A stretch of 37,149 nt of DNA. Origin: an uncultured Candidatus Thioglobus sp. (GTDB lineage Bacteria > Pseudomonadota > Gammaproteobacteria > PS1 > Pseudothioglobaceae). How positions within the stretch are numbered: the stretch's first letter is position 1; each line of letters starts with the position of its first letter. Under the pieces are notes generated by a model that was given only the letters and a program-made list of their open reading frames with translations, searched no databases and was not told the origin of the DNA. Both the position numbers and the translations under genes were made by a program. Location of the stretch: the NCBI GenBank assembly GCA_000205985.2, contig GG729997.1:1-37149 (forward strand), written 5' to 3'. This document shows, piece by piece, positions 25,406 through 37,149 of this stretch.

Positions 25406-26974
25406 TTGAACTTAACGGATAAAATCCAGATACTCAAACCATACAGCGCACTGCTCAAAGGCAATTTGATGGGCATTGAAAAAGAAGGGCTTCGGGTATC
25501 CAGAAAAGGCGGTATTTCCCAGGCGCCACACCCTAGTGCATTTGGGTGTGCGCTCACGCATCCAAACATTACCACGGATTTTTCTGAATCATTGATTGAG
25601 TTGGTAACTCCACCCATGCACAGTGCAGATGAAATGTTGTCTTTTTTATCAAAGACTCAACATTATCTATACCAACACTTGCCGAAAGATCAAAGTTTTT
25701 GGCCAGCAAGTATGCCTTGTGTGATTCGAGGTGAAACCTATATTCCTATTGCACAGTACGGTTCGTCCAATAGAGGAATGATGAAAACTGTGTATCGTCA
25801 TGGTTTGGCAAATCGTTACGGTAGTGTGATGCAGACCATTGCAGGCATCCACTTTAATTATTCATTCTCGGTAGAGTTTTGGGAGCAATGCCGTTTATTG
25901 TTAGCACCTAATGAAACATTAAGAGCGTTTAGTGATGATGGTTACATGAGGCTTACTCGAAATGTGGTACGTTATGGATGGCTTATTTCTTATTTATTTG
26001 GTGCCTCATCTGCAGTTTGTAAATCATTTTTACAAGGGTACCACGAGCATTCCTTGGTTGAATTTAACGATTCTACTTTGTATAAACCCTATGCCACCTC
26101 TTTGCGTATGGGCGATATTGGGTATCAAAATTTAGCTGAAGATGAGGCGGGCGTTAAGGCCAATTATAACTCTCTGAGTCATTACATTCATAGTCTTAAA
26201 GCCGGAATGCAAACCTCATGCAGTAAATATGAAGCCATTGGTTTAAAGCATCGGGGGGAGTATCAACAATTAAACACCAATATTCTGCAAATTGAGAACG
26301 AATATTATGCCTCTGTTCGCCCGAAACCGTCAGTAGAGGAGGGGAAAAAACCGTTAGATGCATTGAATGATAGTGGCATTGATTATATTGAACTTCGATC
26401 AATTGATATTAATCCATTGTCTCCTTTAGGCATTGATAAGGACCAAATTTATTTCTTAGAGGCCTTTATGTTGTTTTGTTTATTAGAGTTCTCGCCTGCT
26501 ATTTCAAGTCGTGAGCAGTTTGAAATTGATAATAACGATCGTCTGGTAGCTCATGAAGGGCGCAAGCCAGGCTTAAAATTAATGCATCAAGGCCAAAGCA
26601 CACTACTTAAAAAATGCGGTGAAGACCTGTGTAAAAAAATTGAATCTTGTGCGCAGTTATTAAGCAAAGATCATAGCAATGCCGTTAATGATATTGCTCG
26701 TCGTATTAATAATCCGGATTTAACGCCATCAGCCGTTACTCTTAGCCAGATGAAAGATAGATCACAAGGTTTTTTTGATTACATTAATTCATTTTCTAAA
26801 AAATATAGAAGAGATTTTTTATCTCATGAAGTTGACCAACAGCACTTTAATTATTTAGATAAACAAGCTCAGTTTTCGTGCGAAAAACAAGCCGAGATTG
26901 AGCGTTCAGACAACGTGAGTTTCAACCAATTTTTGGTGGATTACTTTAAACGGAGTCCTTGTGATGAGTCATAA
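25406..26974 (+). CDS. gshA: Glutamate-cysteine ligase
   Basis: GshA joins glutamate and cysteine with ATP in the first step of glutathione synthesis. The 522-residue length and sequence fit the proteobacterial type 1 family: [14 protein letters not shown] near the N terminus, [22 protein letters not shown], and [14 protein letters not shown]. The best start is a TTG at 25406, giving a normal N terminus. Its end overlaps the start of mnmE by 14 bases, so they are co-transcribed. Confidence 0.95.
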   Translation: MNLTDKIQILKPYSALLKGNLMGIEKEGLRVSRKGGISQAPHPSAFGCALTHPNITTDFSESLIELVTPPMHSADEMLSFLSKTQHYLYQHLPKDQSFWPASMPCVIRGETYIPIAQYGSSNRGMMKTVYRHGLANRYGSVMQTIAGIHFNYSFSVEFWEQCRLLLAPNETLRAFSDDGYMRLTRNVVRYGWLISYLFGASSAVCKSFLQGYHEHSLVEFNDSTLYKPYATSLRMGDIGYQNLAEDEAGVKANYNSLSHYIHSLKAGMQTSCSKYEAIGLKHRGEYQQLNTNILQIENEYYASVRPKPSVEEGKKPLDALNDSGIDYIELRSIDINPLSPLGIDKDQIYFLEAFMLFCLLEFSPAISSREQFEIDNNDRLVAHEGRKPGLKLMHQGQSTLLKKCGEDLCKKIESCAQLLSKDHSNAVNDIARRINNPDLTPSAVTLSQMKDRSQGFFDYINSFSKKYRRDFLSHEVDQQHFNYLDKQAQFSCEKQAEIERSDNVSFNQFLVDYFKRSPCDES

Positions 26975-27575
26975 CGAAACAACCATTTGCGCGCTTGCAA
27001 GTAGTACAGGTCAAGGAGGCATTGGCATAGTGCGTGTGTCGGGCGCACGTTGTATTGAAATTGCAAAAAAAATGCTTGGCCATGTACCGAAGCCTCGTTA
27101 CGCGCATTATGGCTCATTTTTTAATCAAGACGGTGTTGAAATCGACAAAGGTGTGGCATTATTTTTCCCAGCGCCAAATTCATTCACGGGTGAAGATGTG
27201 CTTGAATTTCAGGGGCATGGCGGTATTTTAGTAATGCGTTCCTTGCTTGAATCAGCCATGGCCTTAGGCTCGATTGCCGCTGAACCAGGTGAGTTTTCAA
27301 AACGAGCTTTTCTTAATGGCAAGATGGATTTATTACAGGCTGAGGCAGTGGCTGATTTGATTGATGCTAGTTCTGAGCAGTCGGCTCGTTCAGCACTTCG
27401 ATCTTTATCGGGTGAATTTTCTGACCAGGTTAATGCATTGACCAAAGCATTGATTGAGCTACGTGTGTTTGTAGAAGCGACCATTGATTTTTCTGATGAA
27501 GAGATTGATTTTTCTGATGAAGAGATTGATTTTTTGAATTCTGAAGGAGTAGGACTAAAAAGTTGCTCATATTAA
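26961..27575 (+). CDS. mnmE: MnmE, N-terminal part of a frameshifted gene
   Basis: The first 204 codons match the formyl-THF-binding N-terminal domain and the start of the helical domain of MnmE, the GTPase that with MnmG makes the 5-carboxymethylaminomethyl group on wobble uridine: [51 protein letters not shown]. Near the end, 21 bases are duplicated in frame, so IDFSDEE occurs twice. The frame then leaves the family after LK and stops at 27573-27575. Dropping one A from the A5 run at 27557-27561 restores [10 protein letters not shown] and joins the frame of the second part. Confidence 0.9.
   Translation: MMSHNETTICALASSTGQGGIGIVRVSGARCIEIAKKMLGHVPKPRYAHYGSFFNQDGVEIDKGVALFFPAPNSFTGEDVLEFQGHGGILVMRSLLESAMALGSIAAEPGEFSKRAFLNGKMDLLQAEAVADLIDASSEQSARSALRSLSGEFSDQVNALTKALIELRVFVEATIDFSDEEIDFSDEEIDFLNSEGVGLKSCSY
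27483..27524 (+). repeat. In-frame 21-bp tandem duplication within mnmE
   Basis: Two identical 21-bp units, 27483-27503 and 27504-27524, each encode IDFSDEE. A third partial unit (IDF) continues normally. Typical MnmE has a single copy of this acidic segment, so one unit is extra. Confidence 0.9.
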
Positions 27576-27621
27576 AGAGTCCATTGAAAGTATTTTAACC
27601 TCTGCCGAGCAGGGAGCGATT

Positions 27622-28329
27622 TTGAGAGAGGGACTGACCGTGGTTATTGCGGGCAAACCTAATGCTGGCAAATCATCCCTTCTTAATGCACTTACTCAGC
27701 GCTCCAGCGCAATTGTTACCGACATTGCTGGTACCACACGAGACGTGCTAAAAGAAACCATTCACGTTAATGGCATGCCACTTAACATTATTGATACAGC
27801 AGGTTTACACGTAAGTGAGGACAAGATAGAACAAGAAGGCATTAAAAGAGCACACGGTGAAATTGAACGCGCCGACGTGGTTCTAATGGTTTTCGATGCA
27901 CAAGATAAAGAGCCTGATTTATCAATCTTGCCAGCCGTTGTAAAAGACAAACCTTTGCTGTTGATTAAAAATAAAGTTGATTTAACCAGTGAGTCAACGG
28001 GGATGTCTAAAGTTAATGGACGAACGCAAATTTTACTTTGTGCTAAACGCGCTGATGGTTTGGATTTACTAAGGCAAGAGTTATCCGACATTGCTGGTTT
28101 GAGCGATACGGGAGAAGGCGTTTTACTGGCTAGAAAACGCCACATCGTTGCACTGGAATCAGCACTAAAATCAATACACAGTGCTTTGGAGCAGCTGGAC
28201 AATGGTGCTAGTGAGCTAGTTGCTGAGGATTTACGCCAAGCTGGCCAGTCCTTAGGTAGTATTACTGGGGAGTTTTCATCGGATGACTTGTTGGGTGAAA
28301 TATTCTCCTCTTTTTGCATCGGTAAATAG
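27622..28329 (+). CDS. mnmE: MnmE, GTPase and C-terminal part of a frameshifted gene
   Basis: This 235-codon frame holds the G domain and the C-terminal end of MnmE: GKPNAGKSS (G1), TDIAGTTRD (G2), DTAG (G3), NKVD (G4), and the conserved terminal FCIGK with the key cysteine. Homologous sequence continues upstream in the same frame to about 27562, so the true gene is one reading frame of about 455 codons (448 without the duplication), interrupted by the A5 run. A TTG at 27622 preceded by AGGGAG could in principle start this part separately, but the frame clearly extends upstream. Confidence 0.9.
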   Translation: MREGLTVVIAGKPNAGKSSLLNALTQRSSAIVTDIAGTTRDVLKETIHVNGMPLNIIDTAGLHVSEDKIEQEGIKRAHGEIERADVVLMVFDAQDKEPDLSILPAVVKDKPLLLIKNKVDLTSESTGMSKVNGRTQILLCAKRADGLDLLRQELSDIAGLSDTGEGVLLARKRHIVALESALKSIHSALEQLDNGASELVAEDLRQAGQSLGSITGEFSSDDLLGEIFSSFCIGK

Positions 28330-28339
28330 CTAGATCTTT

Positions 28340-29824
28340 ATGAACATTAAGACAAAATTTTACATTTACTTGTTAACCACCATTGTGCTTTCACCGTTAT
28401 TGGTGGTTGAGTTAATGTTGGTTTATGAGGCTCGTAATACCATTGACATATTATTAGTAACCATCATCTTACTGGTTTATTTAGGGCTTTATTTTGCTAT
28501 CCGTAAAGATTTTTTATTGCCTTTTAGCGATTTGCAAAATTGGGTAAATAATTACAACGTTGATCAAAGTGCACGCTTAAGTGACCAGCAAAAAACCAGT
28601 TTCCAGCCTGTAGCAAGTGCGATTAATCACCTGATTGAAGAGAACCAACATTTGTACGATGACATGGAAGATATCCTTAATAAGCAGATTCAACGGTTGA
28701 GTCAAAAATCAGCTTCTTTAGAAACCCTTTACAGTGTTTCTTCAAAACTTAATAAAATTCATTCAACCGATGAGTTGTTTGAATATTTTTTAGACATCTT
28801 TATTAACATGACGGGCGCGTCTTCAGGAGCAGCGAGAAAGCTTGGTGATGAAGGTGAACTGCATTTAGTGGCAGAGCGCGGTGTTATTGATCCAAAAGGT
28901 CAAGTGACCGACGTGTTGAGTGCCGATTGTTTTTGTGGCGAGGTCGCCATGGCGAGTGATGTTTGTGTGCAGTTTAGTGTGCATACTTGCGCTAAGTGTG
29001 TAGGCGAAAAATCACAAGCTCAAGCGAGCGTGGGTACCATTGTTATTCCACTGCGTTATCACGGAAAAACATTAGGCATATTTAATTTATTTTTTGATAC
29101 CGAGCCATCACTCGCTTTTGATGAACGTGCCTTGTTAGAATCCATCGCGGACAACATTGCTATTGCGCTAGATAAAGCCAGATTGGATGAGCAAACTAAG
29201 CGCATGGAGCTTTCACAAGAGCGCTTATTTCTCTCGCAAGAAATACACGATTCTTTGGCACAAACTATTTACAGTTTAAAGTTACAAGTAACGGTGTTAG
29301 GCGATATGCTTAAAAAAGGCGATCGATCAGATGCCAGTGATAAAGTGACTGGGTTGCAATCTAACATCACCCAGGCCAATCAAGAGCTCAGGGAGCTAAT
29401 GTGTAATTTTCGTGTGCCACTTGACCCTAAAGGCATCGAAGTATCGTTAAAGAATCTTGTGAATCGATTTAAGGCTGAAGAGGGTATTGCAACTTATTTA
29501 CAAGTAAAGGGAAAGCTTAAGATTCCCCCTGAGGTGGAAATGCAAATTATGCGCATTACTCAAGAAGCATTGTCCAATGTACGTAAGCACGCCCAGGCGC
29601 GTAATGTGCGTATTTTGTTATCAGCTAAACCACACTGTCAATTATTAATCGAAGACGACGGTATTGGGTTTAAAAAAGACAAGAACGAAAGTGAAATAAT
29701 GGGGAATAATATTGGCATGAACATTATGAAAGAGCGTGCCGATAGAATCGGTGCGAGCATTGAGATTGAATCGGAGGCCGATGAAGGCACTCGAATCATT
29801 GTGTCGTTTAAGGAAGACTCATGA
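28340..29824 (+). CDS. NarX/NarQ-like histidine kinase with a GAF domain and a cysteine cluster
   Basis: A 494-residue sensor kinase. Two membrane helices (about 9-29 and 34-54) are separated by only about five residues, so there is no periplasmic nitrate-binding domain. A HAMP-like linker, coiled coil and GAF-like domain (about 130-285) follow. The GAF part holds C197, C199, C209, C217 and C220, recalling the cysteine cluster of NarX-type linkers. HisKA_3 has H303 in SQEIHDSLAQTIYSL, and the ATPase domain has QEALSNVRKHA and EDDGIGF. It overlaps the regulator by 4 bp. It probably senses a cytoplasmic redox or gas signal (inference). Confidence 0.88.
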   Translation: MNIKTKFYIYLLTTIVLSPLLVVELMLVYEARNTIDILLVTIILLVYLGLYFAIRKDFLLPFSDLQNWVNNYNVDQSARLSDQQKTSFQPVASAINHLIEENQHLYDDMEDILNKQIQRLSQKSASLETLYSVSSKLNKIHSTDELFEYFLDIFINMTGASSGAARKLGDEGELHLVAERGVIDPKGQVTDVLSADCFCGEVAMASDVCVQFSVHTCAKCVGEKSQAQASVGTIVIPLRYHGKTLGIFNLFFDTEPSLAFDERALLESIADNIAIALDKARLDEQTKRMELSQERLFLSQEIHDSLAQTIYSLKLQVTVLGDMLKKGDRSDASDKVTGLQSNITQANQELRELMCNFRVPLDPKGIEVSLKNLVNRFKAEEGIATYLQVKGKLKIPPEVEMQIMRITQEALSNVRKHAQARNVRILLSAKPHCQLLIEDDGIGFKKDKNESEIMGNNIGMNIMKERADRIGASIEIESEADEGTRIIVSFKEDS

Positions 29825-30450
29825 AGCTTTATATTATCGATGATCACGCACTGTTTCGTAACGGCTTGATCTCCCTTTTAGAATCGAGACAAATTAGCGC
29901 TCAAGCAGCCTCTTCTCCTGAACAGGGATTACTGGAAATACCAAACCTTTCGCTGGACGTTATTTTACTTGATTTGCGTATGCCAACCATGTCGGGCGTT
30001 GAGGTGTTAAAGTCACTTAAATCGAAAAATATTCAAACCCCTATTGTCATGCTGACCACTAGCACTGAGGAAAATGACTTGCGTAATTGTTTAAAGCACG
30101 GTGCTCAAGGTTATCTATTAAAAGACATGGATCCTGATGAGTTGGTCGATGCTTTGAATGAAGTATCTAAAGGTTCAATTGTAGTAGCGCAAGACATGAC
30201 ACATGTATTGGCTAAAGTATTGCGCAATGAATTAACCGACAGTGAGCCTTCTTTTGATTCGCTCACCAATCGGGAAAAAGAAGTGTCCTGTCAGGTGGCT
30301 ATCGGCCACAGCAATAAAGTAATCGCCAGAGAATTAGGAATTTCAGATGGTACGGTAAAATTACACGTGAAATCAATTCTCAAAAAACTCTCACTCAGTT
30401 CACGAGTTGAAGTGGCAGTCATGGTAACTGAAAAGGGCTACTGCAAGTAA
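29821..30450 (+). CDS. NarL/FixJ-family response regulator
   Basis: A 209-residue two-domain regulator. The receiver has the acidic pocket IIDDHALFRNG (D7, D8), the phosphorylated aspartate D51 in LLDLRMPTMSGVE, and the conserved lysine in YLLKDMD. The C-terminal LuxR-type helix-turn-helix reads LTNREKEVSCQVAIGHSNKVIARELGISDGTVKLHV (long motif; key residues REKEV and DGTVKLH). The 4-bp overlap with the kinase makes them a cognate pair. Targets are unknown. Confidence 0.93.
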   Translation: MKLYIIDDHALFRNGLISLLESRQISAQAASSPEQGLLEIPNLSLDVILLDLRMPTMSGVEVLKSLKSKNIQTPIVMLTTSTEENDLRNCLKHGAQGYLLKDMDPDELVDALNEVSKGSIVVAQDMTHVLAKVLRNELTDSEPSFDSLTNREKEVSCQVAIGHSNKVIARELGISDGTVKLHVKSILKKLSLSSRVEVAVMVTEKGYCK

Positions 30451-30912
30451 ATGGACGGGTATCAAAGATTGGTTGTCAAGGCATTAAGAGAAGTGGATGA
30501 GGTTTTGCCATGGGACTTGGAAGAAGAAATAGAGCAGGATTTAAATCTGATTGTATTGGATATCAGAGAACAAGATGAGTTCGACATGATGCACATTAAA
30601 AATTCACTTCACGTTCCTAGAGGTCGCCTTGAAGGCGCCTGTGTTTGGAATTACGATGATACAATCCCAATATTAGCTCAAGCTAGAGATCAAAACATTG
30701 TGGTTGTGTGCCGATCCGGCAATCGGTCGGTCCTTGCAGCACTCACCATGCAACAGATGGGCTTTAGTCAAGTGCGCTCACTTAAGTTAGGCATTAAGGG
30801 CTGGAACGATAACGACCTAGAGATGTTGAACAATCAAGGGAATATTGTTGATATTAATAAAGCCGATGAATGGCTTAATAAGGCCGTTGCAAAAGACAAG
30901 CTAAAACCTTAA
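30451..30912 (+). CDS. Rhodanese-domain protein
   Basis: A 153-residue single rhodanese domain. The active-site loop CRSGNRS starts at C87, and LIVLDIREQDEFDMMHIKNSLHVPRG is the usual entry to the fold. A short N-terminal helix precedes it. By family it carries sulfur as a cysteine persulfide. The ATG directly follows the regulator's stop, with no gap, so it is co-transcribed with the two-component pair, which suggests a shared link to sulfur or redox state (inference). Confidence 0.9.
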   Translation: MDGYQRLVVKALREVDEVLPWDLEEEIEQDLNLIVLDIREQDEFDMMHIKNSLHVPRGRLEGACVWNYDDTIPILAQARDQNIVVVCRSGNRSVLAALTMQQMGFSQVRSLKLGIKGWNDNDLEMLNNQGNIVDINKADEWLNKAVAKDKLKP

Positions 30913-30956
30913 TTATCTGCGTTAGTAATTATTTAAGAAAAAAATCAAAATAGTGC

Positions 30957-30984
30957 TTGACGCACAAAATATTCTGAGTATAAT
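30957..30984 (+). promoter_or_regulatory. rrn promoter P1
   Basis: TTGACG (30957-30962), a 16-bp spacer and TATAAT (30979-30984) lie about 240 bp before the 16S. An AT-rich stretch upstream (about 30919-30950) looks like an UP element, and the region after the -10 (CCACCTTTCACCGCG) contains the GC-rich bases usual in growth-controlled rRNA promoters. The gap 30913-31220 holds only this promoter and the rRNA leader. Confidence 0.85.
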
Positions 30985-31034
30985 TTCCACCTTTCACCGC
31001 GTCAGAAAACAGTTTTATTTTTTTGGTTGTGGTA

Positions 31035-31045
31035 GCTCTTTAAAA
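31035..31045 (+). promoter_or_regulatory. boxA antitermination site in the 16S leader
   Basis: GCTCTTTAAAA matches the boxA consensus (GCTCTTTAACA) that loads the Nus factors on rRNA transcripts. A second copy lies before the 23S. Confidence 0.8.
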
Positions 31046-31049
31046 ATAT

Positions 31050-31077
31050 ATCAAACAACTTGTGTGGGCACTCGTAC
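31050..31077 (+). other. 5' arm of the 16S RNase III processing stem
   Basis: This stretch (CAAACAACTTGTGTGGGC and following bases) is almost fully complementary to 32772-32800, just after the 16S end. The helix would bring the two ends of 17S precursor together for RNase III. Confidence 0.75.
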
Positions 31078-31220
31078 AATAAAAATTGTGCAGTGCACAC
31101 GAAACAATTGCATTTATTTGTAGTTGTTCCGACAAAACAAAAGCAGATAAGCTTTTAAAAAAATTGAACGCAAAGCGCACTTATTTATAAGTGTTGCCAA
31201 TGTTCTAAATAGTTAGAATT

Positions 31221-32765
<1,545 letters not shown>

Positions 32766-32771
32766 AGAAAA

Positions 32772-32800
32772 GTATGAGTGTCCACAACAAGTTGTTTGAT
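32772..32800 (+). other. 3' arm of the 16S RNase III processing stem
   Basis: Complementary to 31050-31077 with few mismatches and one bulge. It sits seven bases after the mature 16S end. Confidence 0.75.
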
Positions 32801-32858
32801 AAAATTTAATGAGAAGAAAGACCAAGTGATCCCTTCTAAACTAGTAATAGTTTTATTC

Positions 32859-32935
<77 letters not shown>

Positions 32936-33086
32936 CTTTTTCATTTTACGGCGTTAAAAGTTCAGTCGTTTACCTAGTTGTAAGCCCCATTACTTTTGCC
33001 TTGTATAATAAAAAAGACTTATATATAGGGCTAGCTTAAAATAGAGTAATCGATATAATATGATTAGTCTGTTATTTTTCTTTTAG

Positions 33087-33159
33087 GTGAGGCGCATGAC
33101 AAATAAATGCGGGAGTGTAGTAAATCTACATGACCAAATGCAAGAGGAATGCAACAAAG
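33087..33159 (+). repeat. Structured spacer element, copy A
   Basis: Located between the two tRNAs. Order: GTGAGGC, 18 bases, GGAGT, a 4-bp hairpin GTAG-TAAAT-CTAC, ATGAC, and AACAAAG near the end. Copy B at 33607-33678 has the same order and spacing but a different stem sequence. Flanks (GTTATTTTTCTTTT at 33071-33084 and AAAAGAATAAC ending at 33179) can also pair. The tRNA-tRNA gap of 248 bases holds nothing else I recognise. Confidence 0.6.
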
Positions 33160-33183
33160 CATAAAAGCAAAAGAATAACTAAT

Positions 33184-33259
33184 GGGGCCATAGCTCAGCT
33201 GGGAGAGCGCTTGCCTTGCACGCAAGAGGTCGGGAGTTCGATCCTCCCTGGCTCCACCA
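33184..33259 (+). tRNA. tRNA-Ala(TGC)
   Basis: A 76-nt tRNA starting GGGGCCATAGCTCAGCTGGG, with anticodon TGC at 33217-33219, T loop GAGTTCGATCC, and a genomic CCA. The second tRNA of the 16S-23S spacer. Confidence 0.98.
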
Positions 33260-33343
33260 CTTAATCTTTCACTTAAAAACTTAAACAAGATAATGTTAAT
33301 CGTTACTTTGTTTAAGTTTTTATACCGCGCCTTCGGGTGTGGA

Positions 33344-33358
33344 GCTCTTTAACAATTT
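33344..33358 (+). promoter_or_regulatory. boxA site before the 23S
   Basis: GCTCTTTAACAATTT, a nearly consensus boxA, lies in the spacer about 370 bp before the 23S start, as in other gammaproteobacterial rrn operons. Confidence 0.85.
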
Positions 33359-33400
33359 AATACATGAAGTAAAGTTTGTAAATATACAATATAACAACGC

Positions 33401-33551
33401 GATGACTGTTGTGATGACAGTCATCATTGGTGTATTGCATTGACACAACAATTTCAAAAAATATGGATTCTCATTGAGAGATTAATTTCTCTCATTGAAA
33501 AATAAAAAGAATTCACCGATTGAGATTTATCTCAATTTGTGACTTCAAGGT
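33401..33551 (+). repeat. Cluster of hairpins in the 16S-23S spacer
   Basis: Several inverted repeats in a row: GATGACTGT/ACAGTCATC (33401-33409, 33417-33425), TGAGAGA/TCTCTCA around 33475-33500, ATTGAGAT-TT-ATCTCAAT around 33520-33537, and CACC/GGTG flanking it. Also 33430-33447 pairs with the 23S-5S spacer (36684-36700). The gap 33260-33726 has no gene. Confidence 0.55.
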
Positions 33552-33606
33552 GAAATACGAAACCTTATAACCTTTATAGGTTTGAGATTTTAGATTTTGT
33601 TTGGAT

Positions 33607-33678
33607 TTGAGGCATTTTTTGAGCGAACGCCGGAGTTTGGTTAATCCAAATGACAAGTGAGCGAAGAAAATAACAAAG
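33607..33678 (+). repeat. Structured spacer element, copy B
   Basis: Order: TTGAGGC, 18 bases, GGAGT, a 4-bp hairpin TTGG-TTAAT-CCAA, ATGAC, and AACAAAG. The frame and spacing match copy A at 33087-33159, while both sides of the stem have changed and remain paired. Confidence 0.6.
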
Positions 33679-33726
33679 AAGACAAATAAAAGATAGAAGA
33701 TACAAGCAGATAATTTGGGGTTATAT

Positions 33727-36627
<2,901 letters not shown>

Positions 36628-36821
36628 TATAACACCCAAATTATTTGAATAATTTATTATTCAATTCATAGTTTTTGTGTTGATGTGTCATGCAATACAC
36701 TGATGTACAGTGACAAACTTATTACATGTATTAATTGTTATATCTTCTGATTGTTTACAATCAAGGTATAAAAACTTTTTAATTCGCAAGTACTGCATAA
36801 ATGCAGCACTTGCAACCAGTT
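36628..36821 (+). other. 23S-5S spacer with processing stems
   Basis: Contains the 3' arm of the 23S precursor stem (36628-36647), a second arm (36684-36700) that pairs with 33430-33447 in the 16S-23S spacer, and a 13-bp hairpin with one mismatch (GCAAGTACTGCAT/ATGCAGCACTTGC, about 36786-36813) just before the 5S. No tRNA is present. Confidence 0.6.
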
Positions 36822-36940
36822 TGCTTAGTGACAATAGCGAGTGTGACCCACCTGATCCCATACCGAACTCAGAAGTGAAACCACTTAGCGCCGATGGTAG
36901 TGTGGGGTCTCCCCATGTGAGAGTAGGACATTGCTAGGCT
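36822..36940 (+). rRNA. rrf: 5S ribosomal RNA
   Basis: About 119 nt. The conserved core CCGAACTCAGAAGTGAAAC, CGCCGATGGTAGTGTGGGGT and CCCCATGTGAGAGTAGG is clear. The ends TGCTTAGTG and TTGCTAGGC pair with some G-U pairs. Exact ends are within a few bases. Confidence 0.95.
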
Positions 36941-36950
36941 TTAAATTCAA

Positions 36951-36989
36951 AATACCCCAACATTTCAATGAGTGTTGGGGTATTTTTTT
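36951..36989 (+). terminator. Rho-independent terminator of the rrn operon
   Basis: AATACCCCAACA (36951-36962) and TGTTGGGGTATT (36973-36984) form a perfect 12-bp hairpin with a 10-nt loop followed by a T tract. Confidence 0.93.
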
Positions 36990-37027
36990 GTTTAAAATAA
37001 ACATATTAATAACTTTAAGAGGGTGAT

Positions 37028-37149
37028 ATGAATACTGTAGAAGTCTTAAATGAAGCAATTAATCTTAAATCAAAAGAGCGTTTTATACTTGTTGAAGGTA
37101 TATTAAAAAGCCTTGATAAACCTGGTGGTCCCCCGGTCCCACTCAAACT
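37028..37149 (+). CDS. Start of a ParE-cognate addiction-module antitoxin-like gene (partial)
   Basis: From ATG 37028, with AAGAGGGTGAT as ribosome site, 40 codons run to the window end: MNTVEVLNEAINLKSKERF, ILVEGILKSLDKP and then GGPPVPLK. The first part matches the short addiction-module component family (TIGR02574-like), in which LSPEER...LVEALLxSLD is typical; such proteins are usually antitoxins next to a RelE/ParE toxin. The last eight residues, encoded by unusually GC-rich DNA, do not match the family and may be a sequence end artefact. Confidence 0.6.
   Translation, partial: MNTVEVLNEAINLKSKERFILVEGILKSLDKPGGPPVPLK

Noticed and set aside
27483-27524. Minisatellite or phase-variable repeat tract in mnmE
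   Set aside because: There are only two full units, so this is a single duplication rather than an established repeat array.
27557-27561. Programmed frameshifting or transcript slippage at A5 in mnmE
   Set aside because: Five A residues are short for slippage, and no stimulatory structure or slippery heptamer in the right register is seen. Mutation or sequencing error is simpler.
33064-33288. Minus-strand frame of 74 codons with a DRTPDLLRARQALSQLSYGP segment
   Set aside because: It is the well-known spurious frame antisense to tRNA-Ala; the tRNA explains the sequence.

Overview
The window is a stretch of AT-rich gammaproteobacterial chromosome. Evidence for this is the complete rrn operon with tRNA-Ile and tRNA-Ala in the 16S-23S spacer, the fkpB-ispH pair, the YceF-type Maf, the FixI/CcoI-type copper ATPase, and a NarX/NarL-like pair. 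The mix of free-living housekeeping genes, toxin-antitoxin genes and an AT-rich background would suit a sulfur-oxidising SUP05/Thioglobus-type bacterium or a thiotrophic symbiont. That placement is inference and should be tested with the 16S at 31221-32765.

Layout. 1-480: tail of an outer-membrane beta-barrel gene, a terminator, and hairpin-rich intergenic DNA. 480-3677 (minus): secreted protein, glmU and an MFS exporter, probably one operon. 3749-6433 (plus): ccoI and rpmE. 6537-11530 (plus): hemE, trpA, accD, fkpB, ispH and a PfkB-family kinase, mostly touching or overlapping. 11649-12515 (plus): a small winged-helix protein and a MASE1-like membrane protein lacking an obvious start codon. 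12507-16536 (minus): maf and mfd. 16593-17263 (plus): folA and a small lipoprotein. 17285-21784 (minus): gltB. 21934-23351 (plus): yaaA and comF. 23467-24433 (plus): an orphan HicB-like gene and a ribbon-helix-helix/PIN toxin-antitoxin pair. 24434-25357 (minus): a Nudix-ThiE fusion. 25406-30912 (plus): gshA, a frameshifted mnmE, a NarX-like kinase, a NarL-like regulator and a rhodanese. 30957-36989: rrn promoter, 16S, tRNA-Ile, tRNA-Ala, 23S, 5S and terminator. 37028-end: start of an addiction-module antitoxin-like gene.

How the genes fit together. The core genes cover cell-wall precursor (glmU), haem (hemE), tryptophan (trpA), fatty acid (accD), isoprenoid (ispH), folate (folA), glutamate (gltB) and glutathione (gshA) synthesis, plus DNA repair (mfd) and tRNA modification (mnmE). 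The accessory content lies mainly at 11.6-12.5 kb, 23.4-24.4 kb and the two ends.

Most notable observations: (1) two copies, and perhaps a third, of a small structured element, two of them in the rRNA spacer with compensatory changes in a 4-bp stem; (2) mnmE carrying both a 21-bp tandem duplication and a +1 frameshift within about 60 bp; (3) a NarX-type kinase with no room for a periplasmic sensor but a five-cysteine cluster, co-transcribed with a rhodanese; (4) a MASE1-like reading frame in frame with the preceding wHTH gene and separated from it by one stop codon. I found no CRISPR array, insertion sequence or prophage. I do not claim a proven new system.
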